64,000 nucleotides of DNA from Gorsachius magnificus (Eukaryota > Chordata > Aves > Pelecaniformes > Ardeidae). The notes below the pieces were generated by a model. The model saw only the letters and a list, made by a program, of their open reading frames with translations, was not told the origin of the DNA and did no database searches. Shown piece after piece: positions 1 to 10,900 of this stretch. The stretch covers positions 46,048,090 through 46,112,089 of the forward strand of contig CM067087.1 in assembly GCA_034008185.1 (NCBI GenBank), read 5' to 3'. Position 1 is the first letter of the stretch. Each line of letters begins with the position of its first letter. The position numbers and the translations under genes are program-made.

Positions 1-261
1 AAGTCACAGATGTACACAATGCTACATCACAGGAAATGGACTCTCAAGCTGATGGATCCCTCTAATGCCAATATTGCACTCGAGATGTAGTATGCACTCT
101 ACGGTTCTGGAAAGCATGGTAACACCATTCAAGAGCACTTCCGAAGTTGAGTTAGAGATGTCGGGTTTGTGATTAACAAATTATATTTTTACCTCGGTGG
201 ATTTTATGATGAGTTGGAATTTGATCTCAATTACCCTGATGGAATTGAGACCAGAATCTGA
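1..261 (+). pseudogene. Possible decayed protein-coding fragment, unidentified
   Basis: Read from base 1 in frame 1, this stretch gives about 86 codons of protein-like sequence with only two internal stops (a TAG near base 88 and a TGA near base 151). It closes at a TGA at 259-261. The last part is the most convincing, with the run LYFYLGGFYDELEF followed by NYPDGIETRI. I do not recognise the protein. The window edge cuts it on the left, so length and 5' structure are unknown. It could be a retrocopy fragment, a decayed exon or a chance frame. Two in-frame stops argue against a working exon. Confidence 0.25.
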
Positions 262-3200
262 TCGAGTAGGAAAAACGTTTGCTCTTTTTTTGTGCCACAA
301 GGAAGTTTGGTGGTGTTTTTTTGTTTTTTTTAAATCATCTTATTGAAGAGCTAGTTATTGATCTAACTCTACAACAAGGGTTTTGTGTGCTTTGAACTGT
401 TATTGTACGGTATCCAGATAGAAAAACCATTCACAGACAAATCTGAGTTCATTCAAGCATCTTTGTTTTCAGAGTTCTCTATCAAGGAATGGTAAGAACT
501 GTACTATAGCTTTTTTAGTCTTCCTAATGCCCCCGAAATAGGAAAATAAAAAAGTGGTATATGTCTTAGAAATCTGATTTGAAAGCTTGCCTTAGATGAT
601 GAACTAGCGTTAAAGATAGTATTATCATTGACGATTGTATTAAAGGCAGCGAAAAAAATCCACTTTACTTTTCTCACATGAGTAACCCCAGTGGACCAAG
701 GGTTAGCTACAAATGTATATCAGGTAGCGAACTTTTTGTTACTGATTTTATAGCTTTGTTTTTCACCTGCAAGAGACAATAGAAGAACACGTAGCTTCGG
801 GGGCCTCTGGGTGGGTTCTGGTATGCTCTGTTAGTGATCAGATGGGGAGCACATGAATATTTTATAAAGTGTTAATCAAAGCAAGTTAAACCCACTTGAC
901 TTCATGATATACAATCTGCAGATTTCAGTACCGAAGATCTCAAATGAGAAATATCTGGGATATTTTTTTTTTCCTTGGGTATGACCTCTGATGAACGTGA
1001 GTTCAGTTGAATTTCTACAGTAGGTCAAAAAAAAAAATATCTTCATGTCCTGAAGCACACTCCTGCCATCAACAGACCAGCCATTTGATCATTGAGCTGA
1101 ATAGTTACAGTACGCAAAAGGGAGTGTAATCTGCGGGCCATTCAAGGGTTAACCGTAAGCTGCTAAAAGGAATAAAGGTTCACTTCAGTGCCCATTATAT
1201 TCCAAGCCAGTGCATCTGTCATTTTTAATCTAAATCTGTATTACTTAGCTGTCTAAAACTTTACACATAAGTGACAGAGTTACCCATTCTTTCTGTTATG
1301 GGCAAAATCACCATTTCGTTACCTACTTACTGTGCAAAATGTCAGACGGCTATGGTCCGTGTTAAAAAAGTGTAGCCAACTTCTGGTAATATAAACAATT
1401 ACTTCAGCTAAGAAGTAGAATGCTTAAGAAAATGATTTATTGACATGCGTAAATGGAAGATAATAAGACTTAAGTGGCCCTCTTCTTCTCATAGGTTTAA
1501 TTTGTCTGATTCAAAAACAGCTTAATAGAAAATTATGATCAGAAGTCTTCCTATTTTGGCAAACTAAGTTGCAGAAATTATTTAAAGGGATCTTTTGATC
1601 AGGAAAATACTAATTAATAACGAGTTAGCATTAGTGAATATTCCCACTAATGAGGAAGAACAAAAATATAGTGAAGCTGAAAAATGCATGACAAGTTAAA
1701 TGAGTCTTATAACATCTACTCAGTTTAATTCAACTTTTCGGTAATTTGTGCTACCCTGCATTTGAATACTGTTTTTAAATATTGTATTTCTTTACTAATT
1801 TGGTTGTAAGGTTTTTGTGTACAAAACATAATATTAAATAGAGGTGAATGTGAGAATGGCACCGAGGAATCAGCCTCTCTGATCTGGCAGTGATATATTT
1901 ACACAGCTTGTAGCATCTGAAAATCCTTACCCCTGGGTCGCTTGCGGACGCGTGTAGCACAACGCTTGTCACCCCACGCTAATGCGGGGTGGGGCTGGGA
2001 CCCCATCAGAGTAATGCCTCGGCCACCCCTTTGTAGGAGACCTCAGCGAAGGTTGTGCATCTCAGTAGGGTTGGGTTTGTAGTGGCTTTCCGAAGCCTCC
2101 AGACCTGTAGCTGCTCTCAGGTTGAGGGGTGCTGACCAAACCCCACCAGAGCTATACCCCGCTCACGTGTAGATGTTCAGCCTCCTCTTCCATACACCTG
2201 GGTGCTTTTTTTTTCATGCATATAGTTAATTTCTTGAATTAATACATGTAAATCCCTTCCCTTCACCACGTACTTAACGGAAATACCCAAGAGCAGGGTC
2301 TGTTTCAAAATCTATACCGCTACATAGAGCATATGCCTTATTTGGCACAACGCTTCCCTTCGCTAACTTGAAACGTGAAAGAAGAGATGGGGAACTCTGG
2401 GATGCATCTCTTGAGGATTTGTCTGATCATGTTTACATGTGGTGTGTCACACCAACCTAGCGTTCACCCCGGGTCAGAGCGTTGCCTTTAATGGCTTCTG
2501 TTCCACTGGCCACGCTCCTGTTTGGCATCGTAGCGTATTTTAGAACACGGATTTCTTTTGAGAGACGTGAAACATTTTTGTGCTCATGGTTCTAAGTAGA
2601 GACCATTGTATGTAAAAAAAATGGGTGCAAATGTAGTTGGTTCTGCAAAATAGTGTTTGTGTTCTGAAATGAAGTGGCATTGTGCGGTGTTCAAAACTCC
2701 TACAATCACTTTCTACGAATATTTGTGCCGTTGGGATGTACTAGCAAAATTGAGGTGGAAAGGAATTTTTAAACATGAATATCAAGTCACAGGGTACATC
2801 TTCAGCTAAAAAGAAAGCAGCCAGCGGCGTGAGGAGACCATGACAATGCCTCTCCGTCTGCTGAAGCTGGCGTATGGCCAGAAGCCTTGGGTGCCCCCGA
2901 AGGTTTTATTAATCCGTTGGAGCTATTGACTGGTGGGGTGCAGTTCAAGACATCCCTTAAGATTTGAAGCTCTGTGCAGGAGTAACAAAGAGGAGTTTAG
3001 CTGCTGCAGTTTGCAGCAGATGTCACCTGTTGTGGGATGCAAAGATGCGCTGAAGTTATCCTGGTTTGTTCGCTCCTCGGCATACTAAACGCCTCTCTGA
3101 AGTATTTCAGAATCTGAGCTATAAAGTAATTTAAATTCAGAAAGGAAGATAATAAAATAATAGATGATAGAAAAAAACCCTCTACATAGTATAGACCGCT

Positions 3201-3328
3201 CCAAAGACCATGAAAGACTTTATCAAATACCTTTTACAGTAGAATTCATTTGTGTTACCACAGGGAACAATTGTGATCCTCGCATCTAGACAATAATAAA
3301 ATCTGAAAATGTTTCTTCTCCTCCTCAG
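262..3328. other. Non-coding stretch upstream of NLGN1 coding exon, no gene seen
   Basis: AT-rich sequence with scattered short T and A runs (for example 961-972 and 1027-1038). No recognisable exon, RNA gene or mobile element was found. A somewhat GC-richer patch at about 1925-2170 contains an imperfect hairpin at 1970-1991 (CACCCC pairing with GGGGTG). Open frames here are short and show no protein-like composition. It is probably NLGN1 intron or 5' flank. Confidence 0.6.
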
Positions 3329-3548
3329 ATCCACAATATTTGGATGCTGAAGATTGCCCCAAATCGATCATGATTACTCTTTAGTTTATTCTCCTGCCCA
3401 TCTCCCTGATTATTCCTGCTCCCATTTATTGCTTCTCTTTCTTTCTACCGATCCCTGTTCAGTCAAGCCCAGATACCAAGGGAAAATCCTGTGTAGATCA
3501 CCCACCGGAGGACGAAGGAAAATTTTGCCCGGCATTACCTCTCAACAA
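3329..3548 (+). other. Exon-like segment with good splice signals, possible untranslated exon
   Basis: A pyrimidine-rich acceptor (TTTCTTCTCCTCCTCAG, ending at 3328) is followed 220 bases later by a good donor (CAA|GTAAGA, GT at 3549-3550). It lies about 3 kb upstream of the first NLGN1 coding exon on the same strand, so it could be a non-coding 5' exon. In one frame the end reads protein-like (SSPDTKGKSCVDHPPEDEGK), but a TAG interrupts that frame upstream. No transcript evidence is available here. Splice-site pairs of this quality also occur by chance in introns. Confidence 0.2.
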
Positions 3549-6500
3549 GTAAGACATGCTCCAGGCCAGCTTCCCTGCTTGCCTTTCCACCTTGTGCTGG
3601 ACATAAAATTTCGGCACAAAAGTCTCAAAAGATTTGAGCAATCTCAGTCTCTTTATTTGGATGAGTTTGTGTTTTCAGTGTTATAGCTTCAGGGCAGCCA
3701 GTGACAGGCTTGGATCTTTGACCTCTCAGTCTCAAAAATAAACTTACTTAGCCATTTAGAAAGGATGGCTTATGGAAAAAAACCAAACAAATCCAAAATT
3801 CAACTTATGAATTCAATGAAAATCTGTTGATTCCAATTCTGCAAGAGCTTTACTATTTACTGCCCTGTAGAGCCCATAAATCTATCCACTGAAACTAGGG
3901 AGCTACCCAGTAGTTAAATAATTAAGAACAGCCAAATGCAGCATTGAGTTATCTTCTTACCTTTTTAGCCTCCTGTCTCTGTCTTAGAGTAAAACCTTGT
4001 CCATGGGAGGCAAACCTGAACTTTCAATCGCAGCAGAACCGTTCAGCTGCAATGGTAAAACAGCTGATGGACAAGCTTATAAACCATAAGTAGTCCAGCT
4101 CTAGGAGTTACTTTGACTTTACATAAGTAATAAATTTAGTTCAGAAGAAGCTAAAGAAAAAAGTGAAGCCCCAATCTTGCAATCTGAAATGTGTCTCTGT
4201 TCTGATTAACTCATGTAATTTCTAACATTGTTAAAACTTAACATTTTAGGTATCAAAAGTGTATTAGAAAGTTGTCTTGGATCTGAAAACAGGTCTAAGA
4301 CTTTTAGGGTGAAAGCGCTAAATGAATTATTAGTAGCGTCTTGGTAATTTTTCACGTTGAACCGACTCAGCAGCTTGAAATGAAGCAGGATGCTATTGTT
4401 TGGCCCAGCTATGTTGAATCTGGTTTGCCCTCAGATCTTCTCCACACCACGTAAATTAGCAAGAGAGGTACTGAGGTCAAGTTCCTGCTATTTACAAGTT
4501 GGAGTTTGAGAAGGAACAGGGAGTACATTTTTCCACTCCGGCCACAAATAAAAAAAACCTGTGGATTTTAAGACCTAGTGGAAAAGGTTTAAATTTGCAG
4601 AGGTTTTTAAGTACCACTAAGGAATAAGCTTGTCTCTTTCCATGACCTACTGTGCATCAACTCAGAAGAGCGAAGTTGCGCTAGGTGCCTTCTGCTCCGG
4701 CACCTGCCTATGTGCTCTGTCTTTGCTATTTCCCAAGTAATGTCCTGCTACCTTCAAAATTTGAAATGCAACAAAAGCAACAGCCTTCCAAGAGGCAATT
4801 GCCTGCCTGCCACTCCGTGTAAGTTTATTAAACTAAATGCAAACACGTACACCAAGTTTGGGGAATTATTTTCTGCAGCTAAATTGGTGTGTTTCCAGCA
4901 AAGGCTGCGAATCTGAAGCTGGAGAATGAAGGATATAAGCCTGTTTGTTAATGCAGTTTCACAGTGAAGGTGTTAGAATTAGCAGAGAAAGAAAAGGAGA
5001 GAGAAAATTGTGGAAAAGCTTCATCTATCTCCTTATTGCCTCCTGAGATAGATTGTTCAGAGCTAAAGGAACACTAGACGTGAACCAAATCTCCTGCTGT
5101 CCTATATAGCTTTTACAATCTCCTTTTTAATAACCCAAACTGCAGGGTAGTCTGACTATTAGACAAGCCGTTCTTTTGAATTCTCTCTACAGTGTGTATA
5201 GACGTGATAAAAAAAACAATTCTCATTAAAGCTGCCAATGCTGTTTCAAAAGCAGGTGGTTTAAAATGTTTCCTACACAAAGCAAAACACATTTCTTGTG
5301 TGTTACACACTGCTTAATAGGGAGTGTAAGATTACACTGCTATGTTGTGTATAACACTGCATTTTAAATAATAGGATATGGTAAGTCGTGTTGGAAATAT
5401 GTTTAACATGAATATGGAAGATATAATGATATGCACTGAGCAATTTTCAGAAGTGCTGGAACACAGCCTTGTGTGACAACCTCTGAGCTAAAGTAGTTGG
5501 AAATAGAATCTGGAATTTGAGATTATACAGTCTCTGATCCTAACTGATTATTTTTCCAGGGTATTGTTCAGTCAGCACGTGGGTATGCGAAAGACAAGAT
5601 TTTTGCTGTCCTGTGGGAATGTTTGTTGTTTATGTTATAAATGAAGGATGGTAGGGATTGAGTGCATTCATCATGCATTTTCATTTGGCACTGAAGTCAG
5701 TGGTTTATAAGGAATGCGGGATTGGCCTGAAGTAAAAATTGTGATATACAGCTCCATCCCTAAACTGTCTGTTCATATCCTTTTCCAAATCAGTTCTGAA
5801 AAAAACAACAACCAAACCACTGATGTCCAGTCATACGTCTGCGCAAATTCAGGGTTTGCCATTCACTTCAGTGGGAGTAGATTTTGGTCCTTCGTGGATG
5901 TGACCATCTCCTTCTGTAGGTGTTTTTCATTCAGTTGTGGAATAAGAAAACCATATAAAGTATGGCAATTCAGGACATCAAGAATAAGCACAGCAATTCA
6001 CGTTATCCTTACAGACATATTCCAGTTGCCTCAATGTTTTAATCCAAAGTCGTATTTTAAAATGAACCAAAAAATGTTTGTGTGTATTGTGATCTCCTTT
6101 TAATGAAATAAAATGTATTTGAGCCTTCAGTACGCCTGTCTACCTTAATTTCAGTGTCTTCTGCTTTAAGAAATAATTACTTTCATTTTGATAAATCAGC
6201 TTGTGCAAACAAGGTGAAAATTGATTATGAGCTGATTAAGTTAAATAAAATATTAACATAAACAATTATGTAATGTAGCCTGGCAGCAAATTGCTTGTTC
6301 TTAAAAAGGTGAATTTTTAAAAAAATGTATTTTCTGTGAGCCCCGTTTCTTCTGGAAAATCCCTATAAATTCAACAGGTGACATGATAGATAATCCAGTA
6401 ATCAGTGTTTCACCCGCCATTTCATGGACCCATAAACTGCTGCAATTTTACTTACATGGCTCTAGCAACTATTAATGTATGTAAATAACTTGTGAAACAT

Positions 6501-6825
6501 CTAGTTATCACTCTGCTCATATTAGCTCTTTCATACTAATGATTTATTTTCATTTTCTCCAGGATATAGACCTGCGGCTAACTGGATTTGATTTATAAGA
6601 GGGGATTCTGCAGTAAATGGCTGCTCTCTTCATATTGCTGCTATGGAAAACAGAATTGTCGATAGGATGTAGTCTGATAAATAGTGCTGAGTGAAGATGC
6701 AGCTTCAATAAGTGTGAAATCAATGGAAGATACTTACCGCATGAAAAGCCTTTTGAGATTTTTCTGACAGGCACCTATTTAGGAAACTTGATCTGTTTCC
6801 TTCGGTTGCTCTGTTTTTACACCAG
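3549..6825. other. Non-coding stretch before NLGN1 exon, with traces of an old repeat
   Basis: No gene seen. At about 5685-5900 the sequence carries short phrases such as CACTGAAGTCAGTG (5691-5704) and CATTCACTTCAGTGGGAG (about 5861). They resemble an old interspersed repeat common in reptile and bird genomes, but the copy is too decayed to classify. A second possible acceptor for the NLGN1 exon (TTTATTTTCATTTTCTCCAG) ends at 6562. A strong splice donor on the opposite strand (G|GTAAGTATC, GT at 6737-6736) is also present. Confidence 0.5.
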
Positions 6826-6875
6826 TGGATACAAATCAGATTGCTTCATTGTAGTTACACAACTAATGTGGGACC
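6826..6875 (+). other. NLGN1: Probable 5' untranslated part of the first NLGN1 coding exon
   Basis: The pyrimidine-rich run TTGCTCTGTTTTTACACCAG ends at 6825 and is the best nearby acceptor, so the exon probably begins at 6826, 50 bases before the start codon. An alternative acceptor at 6562 would give a leader of 313 bases. The leader contains an upstream ATG at 6866, only 10 bases before the main start codon. It lies in a weak context (C at -3, T at +4) and opens a frame overlapping the main one. Confidence 0.5.
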
Positions 6876-7368
6876 ATGGCCTTTCCAAGATCCATGTGGC
6901 TGAACTGTGTATGGAGAGCGACGGTAGTCCGCCTGTTACACATGGGATTGAATGCCACTTTTGCTTTTTGTATGCTTGGATTTTTGCTTCACGCTGCAGC
7001 TGTGTCCTCCCAAAAATTGGATGATACCAACCCAGTGGTGACCACCAACTTTGGCAAGATAAGAGGGATTAAGAAGGAACTTAATAATGAAATTTTGGGG
7101 CCCGTTATTCAGTTTCTTGGGGTTCCGTATGCTGCCCCTCCAACAGGGGAGCGCCGCTTCCAACCTCCTGAGCCTCCGTCTCCCTGGGCAGATATCAAAA
7201 ATACCACTCAGTTTGCTCCAGTGTGCCCCCAGAACATTATAGAAGGCAGGTTGCCTGAAGTCATGCTTCCCGTGTGGTTTACTAATAACTTGGATGTAGT
7301 TTCCACCTATGTACAAGATCAGAATGAAGACTGCCTCTATTTAAATATCTATGTCCCAACCGAGGATG
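6876..7368 (+). CDS. NLGN1: Neuroligin-1, first coding exon (residues 1-164)
   Basis: NLGN1 is a postsynaptic type I membrane adhesion protein. It binds presynaptic neurexins and organises mainly excitatory synapses. Its extracellular part is a catalytically inactive cholinesterase-like domain; this exon gives only the start of it. Visible here: a long signal sequence with a hydrophobic core (about residues 25-43) and probable cleavage before Gln46 of QKLDD. Next comes the near-invariant neuroligin stretch with [38 protein letters not shown] and [15 protein letters not shown]. Cys117 and Cys153 match a known disulfide pair, and Asn109 (NTT) is a glycosylation sequon. The start lies in a strong Kozak context (ACCATGG). 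The exon ends GAG-GAT-G followed by donor GTGAGT, that is phase 1. The signal region differs from the mammalian protein far more than the mature part. NLGN1 rather than NLGN2 or NLGN3 is chosen from the QKLDD region and the following site-A exon. The rest of the gene is outside the window. Confidence 0.97.
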
Positions 7369-7848
7369 GTGAGTTAATAGCAGGCGAAACAGGGAGATCT
7401 TTTTATTTTCCTGTTCTACGTTCTAACAATATTAATTTATGTGTACTGGTAGCACGCATGGCTTTCTTTGTTTGCATGCCAGCATATTATATGTATGCAT
7501 GCTGCTTTTCTGTGTATGCATCTGTCCTTGGGTTGGTTTTTTTTTGTTGTCGTTGTTGTTGTTCGTTTTGGGTTTGTTGTTTTTTTTTTTTCTTCTGTCT
7601 ACACTCATTTTTTTCTCCCACAGCACGTGTATTTTTAGGTCAAAGTCGGTACCTAATTCTCATTGCCACCCACTGACTTCTGGGAAGATGCATCAACATC
7701 TTATCCATTGCATGTGCAGGCACAACGAGTTGAGAATCTTCCGCACCTAATAAAGCAGGTCATATTTAAGTTAGATAGTGGTGTTGCATGCTCCTACTGT
7801 CTGTGATGGAGCTCCATGTTATTTTCTAGTCTTCTATTCATTTTTCAG
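7369..7848 (+). other. NLGN1: Short NLGN1 intron preceding the splice-site-A exon
   Basis: This 480-base intron begins GTGAGT and ends with a pyrimidine-rich acceptor (CTTCTATTCATTTTTCAG). It contains a T- and TTG-rich block at about 7530-7592 with a 12-T run at 7580-7591, and four TGCATG motifs. If the intron is retained, the exon frame stays open for 308 bases and stops at a TGA ending at 7676. That product would be truncated and would lack the membrane anchor. Confidence 0.9.
7473..7790 (+). promoter_or_regulatory. Cluster of four TGCATG motifs (candidate RBFOX splicing silencer)
   Basis: TGCATG occurs at 7473-7478, 7496-7501, 7709-7714 and 7785-7790. A GCATG core also occurs at 7456-7460. 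RBFOX proteins are known to bind UGCAUG in pre-mRNA. Sites upstream of a cassette exon usually favour skipping and sites downstream favour inclusion. Further copies lie downstream of the exon at 8247-8252 and 8907-8912. Random sequence of this length would carry about 0.1 copies. Binding and effect are inferred. Confidence 0.6.
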
Positions 7849-7908
7849 TCAAAAGAATATCCAAGGAATGTGCCAGAAAACCCGGCAAGAAAATTTGTAG
7901 AAAAGGAG
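7849..7908 (+). CDS. NLGN1: Neuroligin-1, 60-base cassette exon of splice site A
   Basis: With the last G of the preceding exon, this exon reads VKRISKECARKPGKKICRKG. That is the site-A insert I recall for mammalian NLGN1, with no difference I can see. It is flanked by a good acceptor (TTTTTCAG) and a donor (GAG|GTATGT). It is 60 bases long, phase 1 at both ends, so inclusion or skipping keeps the frame. Nine of the 20 residues are Lys or Arg, only one is acidic, and there are two cysteines. The insert makes a strongly basic surface loop in the extracellular domain. An effect on binding partners or heparan sulfate is plausible but is not shown here. The frame ends with G, expecting either a second site-A exon or the exon starting with Asp. 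I did not find either downstream. Confidence 0.96.
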
Positions 7909-10900
7909 GTATGTATAAAGTGGACAAAAAAAAAAAAAAAAAAAAATGGGGGAAAGATCGAAACCTTGCAAAGGAAGAACGAATAATACAGCTGAAAGAG
8001 GCTGATTTGCTGATGCTGTGAAGTGAACTGGTAGGGACTGTCTTGTCCTAACGAAGCCAGAAGGGTGTTTAAAGAGAGGACCGTGTAAAGCAGATGAGAA
8101 GATAACGTTTGTAAAGCCTGAACTCAGGGGCACCTGATCGTCTCTCTTGCACTATCTCGTGCTGACCTTGTTGGCAGCTTCTCTATCTTGGCCTCGTGGT
8201 TGCGAGGGGTGTCTGTCACTCGTACGCAGATGCGGGATGTCGTGTCTGCATGCACAGGCGGCGGCTCCCGTGCCTGGGGCCCGGTGCTATTGCCGCTGAA
8301 GTTGCTGGCATGGCTCCATGGCTCCTGTATTCCGGTGGTATGGCTATGATGTATGATAGCAAAGCAGAGCTGAAAATCTGCATTGCCTTTCTACGTGATG
8401 CACCCTGTTTTCTTGGAACCGTGTTAACTTTCCTGAAACGTACACCTGAAACGCTTTTTTTTTTTGGTTTTCGTTTACACGCTCCTAAAGGCGAGCGTTG
8501 GTTTCCTTTACTATGTGATTACAGCTCTCTTTGTAAAGCCGAAAAATCTCATAATTGGGGTGTAGGGAAATGTTAAAATATTGTGACATGGTACTTTGGA
8601 AACTTGGCTCCTTTGGGAAGCTTTGGAAACTTGGCCTCTCCCCTTTCCGTGTTAGATGGTATGGGAGAATTTGCAGATTTCTTTGCGAACATTTGCAAAT
8701 TCCCAAAGCAACTGATGTGCGATATAGAAGGTGTGTTTTGGGACTGATTTAAAGCAGGTATTTGGTACTAGTTTAAAGTACTGGTTTTGTACTACTTTAC
8801 ACATTTGGTTTACATCAAATTATTTCTTTAAAACGATGTGTTATTTCATAGCTGGGCTCCAATTGAATCTAGAATGCTTTTTAGGGTAAACAAAGAGCAG
8901 TGTGGATGCATGCGGTTGCCTGTCAGCTGTAATCCCTATTTTTTATATTGGTTGCTATATGTGCCTGTTATTCCAGAACAAATACATTTTAGGAAAGTGT
9001 CATAGCAGGGAATTGTTTAGAGTTGGGCGAAGTTCAACTCCGTAAACTCTGGGTTAGGTTTTTAAGGTGATTATCTGGGCATCTAAAGGAAGGTGGCCTT
9101 ATTTTCCAAGGTTTTTGCTCTTACAGCTCCTGCTGACTGTTAGTTGCAGCTAGTTGTTAATTATTAATTGTTAATTGTAGTTCAACGTATGCTTTTTTCG
9201 ATGTCCAAATCCACTTCCAGTGACTTAAGGCAATTGGCTTTTAAAGTGTCAGGCTTTGAGGCAACCTCTGGTGTTTTCTATTAGGGATTTTTTTGCTCAG
9301 TGCTGTAAAAAATAACAATGTTTAAGCTGGATTCCCAAAATTGGGAACAAAGATAATCAGGGTACTGTGAGCAATGTCACTTCTTCACACATCATTCAAG
9401 TTAGAATAACGGCTGTCATTTATATGCATTCAATTAATGTGCAATGCTGCAGCAGTTATTACGCAGTTCATCAAGCCTGTGTAATTAGCTGAGCAACTTT
9501 CACTTCCTATCACCCAGACGCTGATTCACAAAGTCATAAATAAAGATGCAGATCTCCATCATTGTCCTCAGAAAGCAGCTTTTCCTATGAGAGAATTAAA
9601 AAAAAACAAAAGAAAAATCAGAAAAATAGCAGAAATAAAGGGAGGGGGAACCCAGTAGATGAGAAAGTCGTGTTTATTGTCCCGTGAGCCTGAAGGAGAA
9701 CGAGGAGAGAGTGATTTGAAATGCAGTAGGTGCCTTTCCAGTTAAATTCATTGCTCATGCAGCACAATAAAACCCAGCAGAAGCCTACCTGTTCCTTGGC
9801 AAGTGCAGAGAACTCCTGAATTCCTTCAGCCCGGGCAGTCGGCACAGCTGTAGCCATCTCTGTTCCCCGAGTAACTCATGCTCTACTCACCCGTGTGCAA
9901 CCCAAGATTATCCTTGGCTTGGATTGCCCCCATACCTAGTAGTAAAAGGAATCATGTGGTAGAATAAAGTTGCAGCAGAGTCACAGCAGCTTGGAAATAG
10001 CATTGGGTTTGTACGAGAAAGAAGAAAGGCCCACTGTGCTCTTTTCTGCTGGATTTTTAGGTTGCAGTCGTTTCGTTACATTTAGTGATGAAAATTACTG
10101 GAAGGAGAAAATACAAAAATAAGAGGCAGAGTTTTACACCATCTTTTTAATTAATGAAGGTTACATAAATTCAAAGTGACTGAACCACCAACCGTATGCT
10201 ATCGTATATATTGTTTGATTCTTATTGCATGAAATAGATTGGATTGGATAAAGGAATGAGTATCTAGACTTAATTGTCAGCTGAGGGACACGAGAAAATT
10301 CAGAAGGTTGAAGAACAGGGAGTTACCTGATGAAGACAGATGCAGAAATGAAAGGAATTCTACCCATGAGTCACGCTAGGATTGTAATGAGCGTTATAAC
10401 CATTCCCACCCGTCGGTGGGATTTGGGTATGCCCAGGCTACCAAACGATCGGCCGGAGCTCGGTGCCAATACAGTACGCTTTTTGCTAAATACAGATGCC
10501 CCTATTTCGGTAGACTTCATCTTCAATTTACTGATTCAGTAGGTAAAGGAAGATCATCTGTTTTCCCGTCTTTTGCTCCAGGTACGTGAAGGTCGGAGGT
10601 TACCAATTCCGTTACGGGTATGCATACAGCAACCTCTCTATTTGCTAGGGCTGGTTTTAGAAAATCTGTGCGAAGGCATCCAATTAATTCTGTGGGGTTT
10701 TTTTAGAGGCTAGACTCCACAATCCAAAAATTTAATAGAACCTAGGTTATATTGCAGGTAACACCATTTTACTGACTGATACTCATTATATTGTTGATTT
10801 TGTGGTATTTCCTGACAAAATTTGACATCATTTCGAGGGAATACTTAAACAGTTTTACACTCTGCTTGGTATTTCAGATCTCTGTTTTATTTTCTAGTCC

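Noticed and set aside
1970..1991. Hairpin CACCCCACGC-TAAT-GCGGGGTG
   Set aside because: Short, bulged and isolated; no RNA gene or terminator context in a bird genome.
6936..7316. 126-codon minus-strand open frame
   Set aside because: Antisense shadow of the NLGN1 coding exon.
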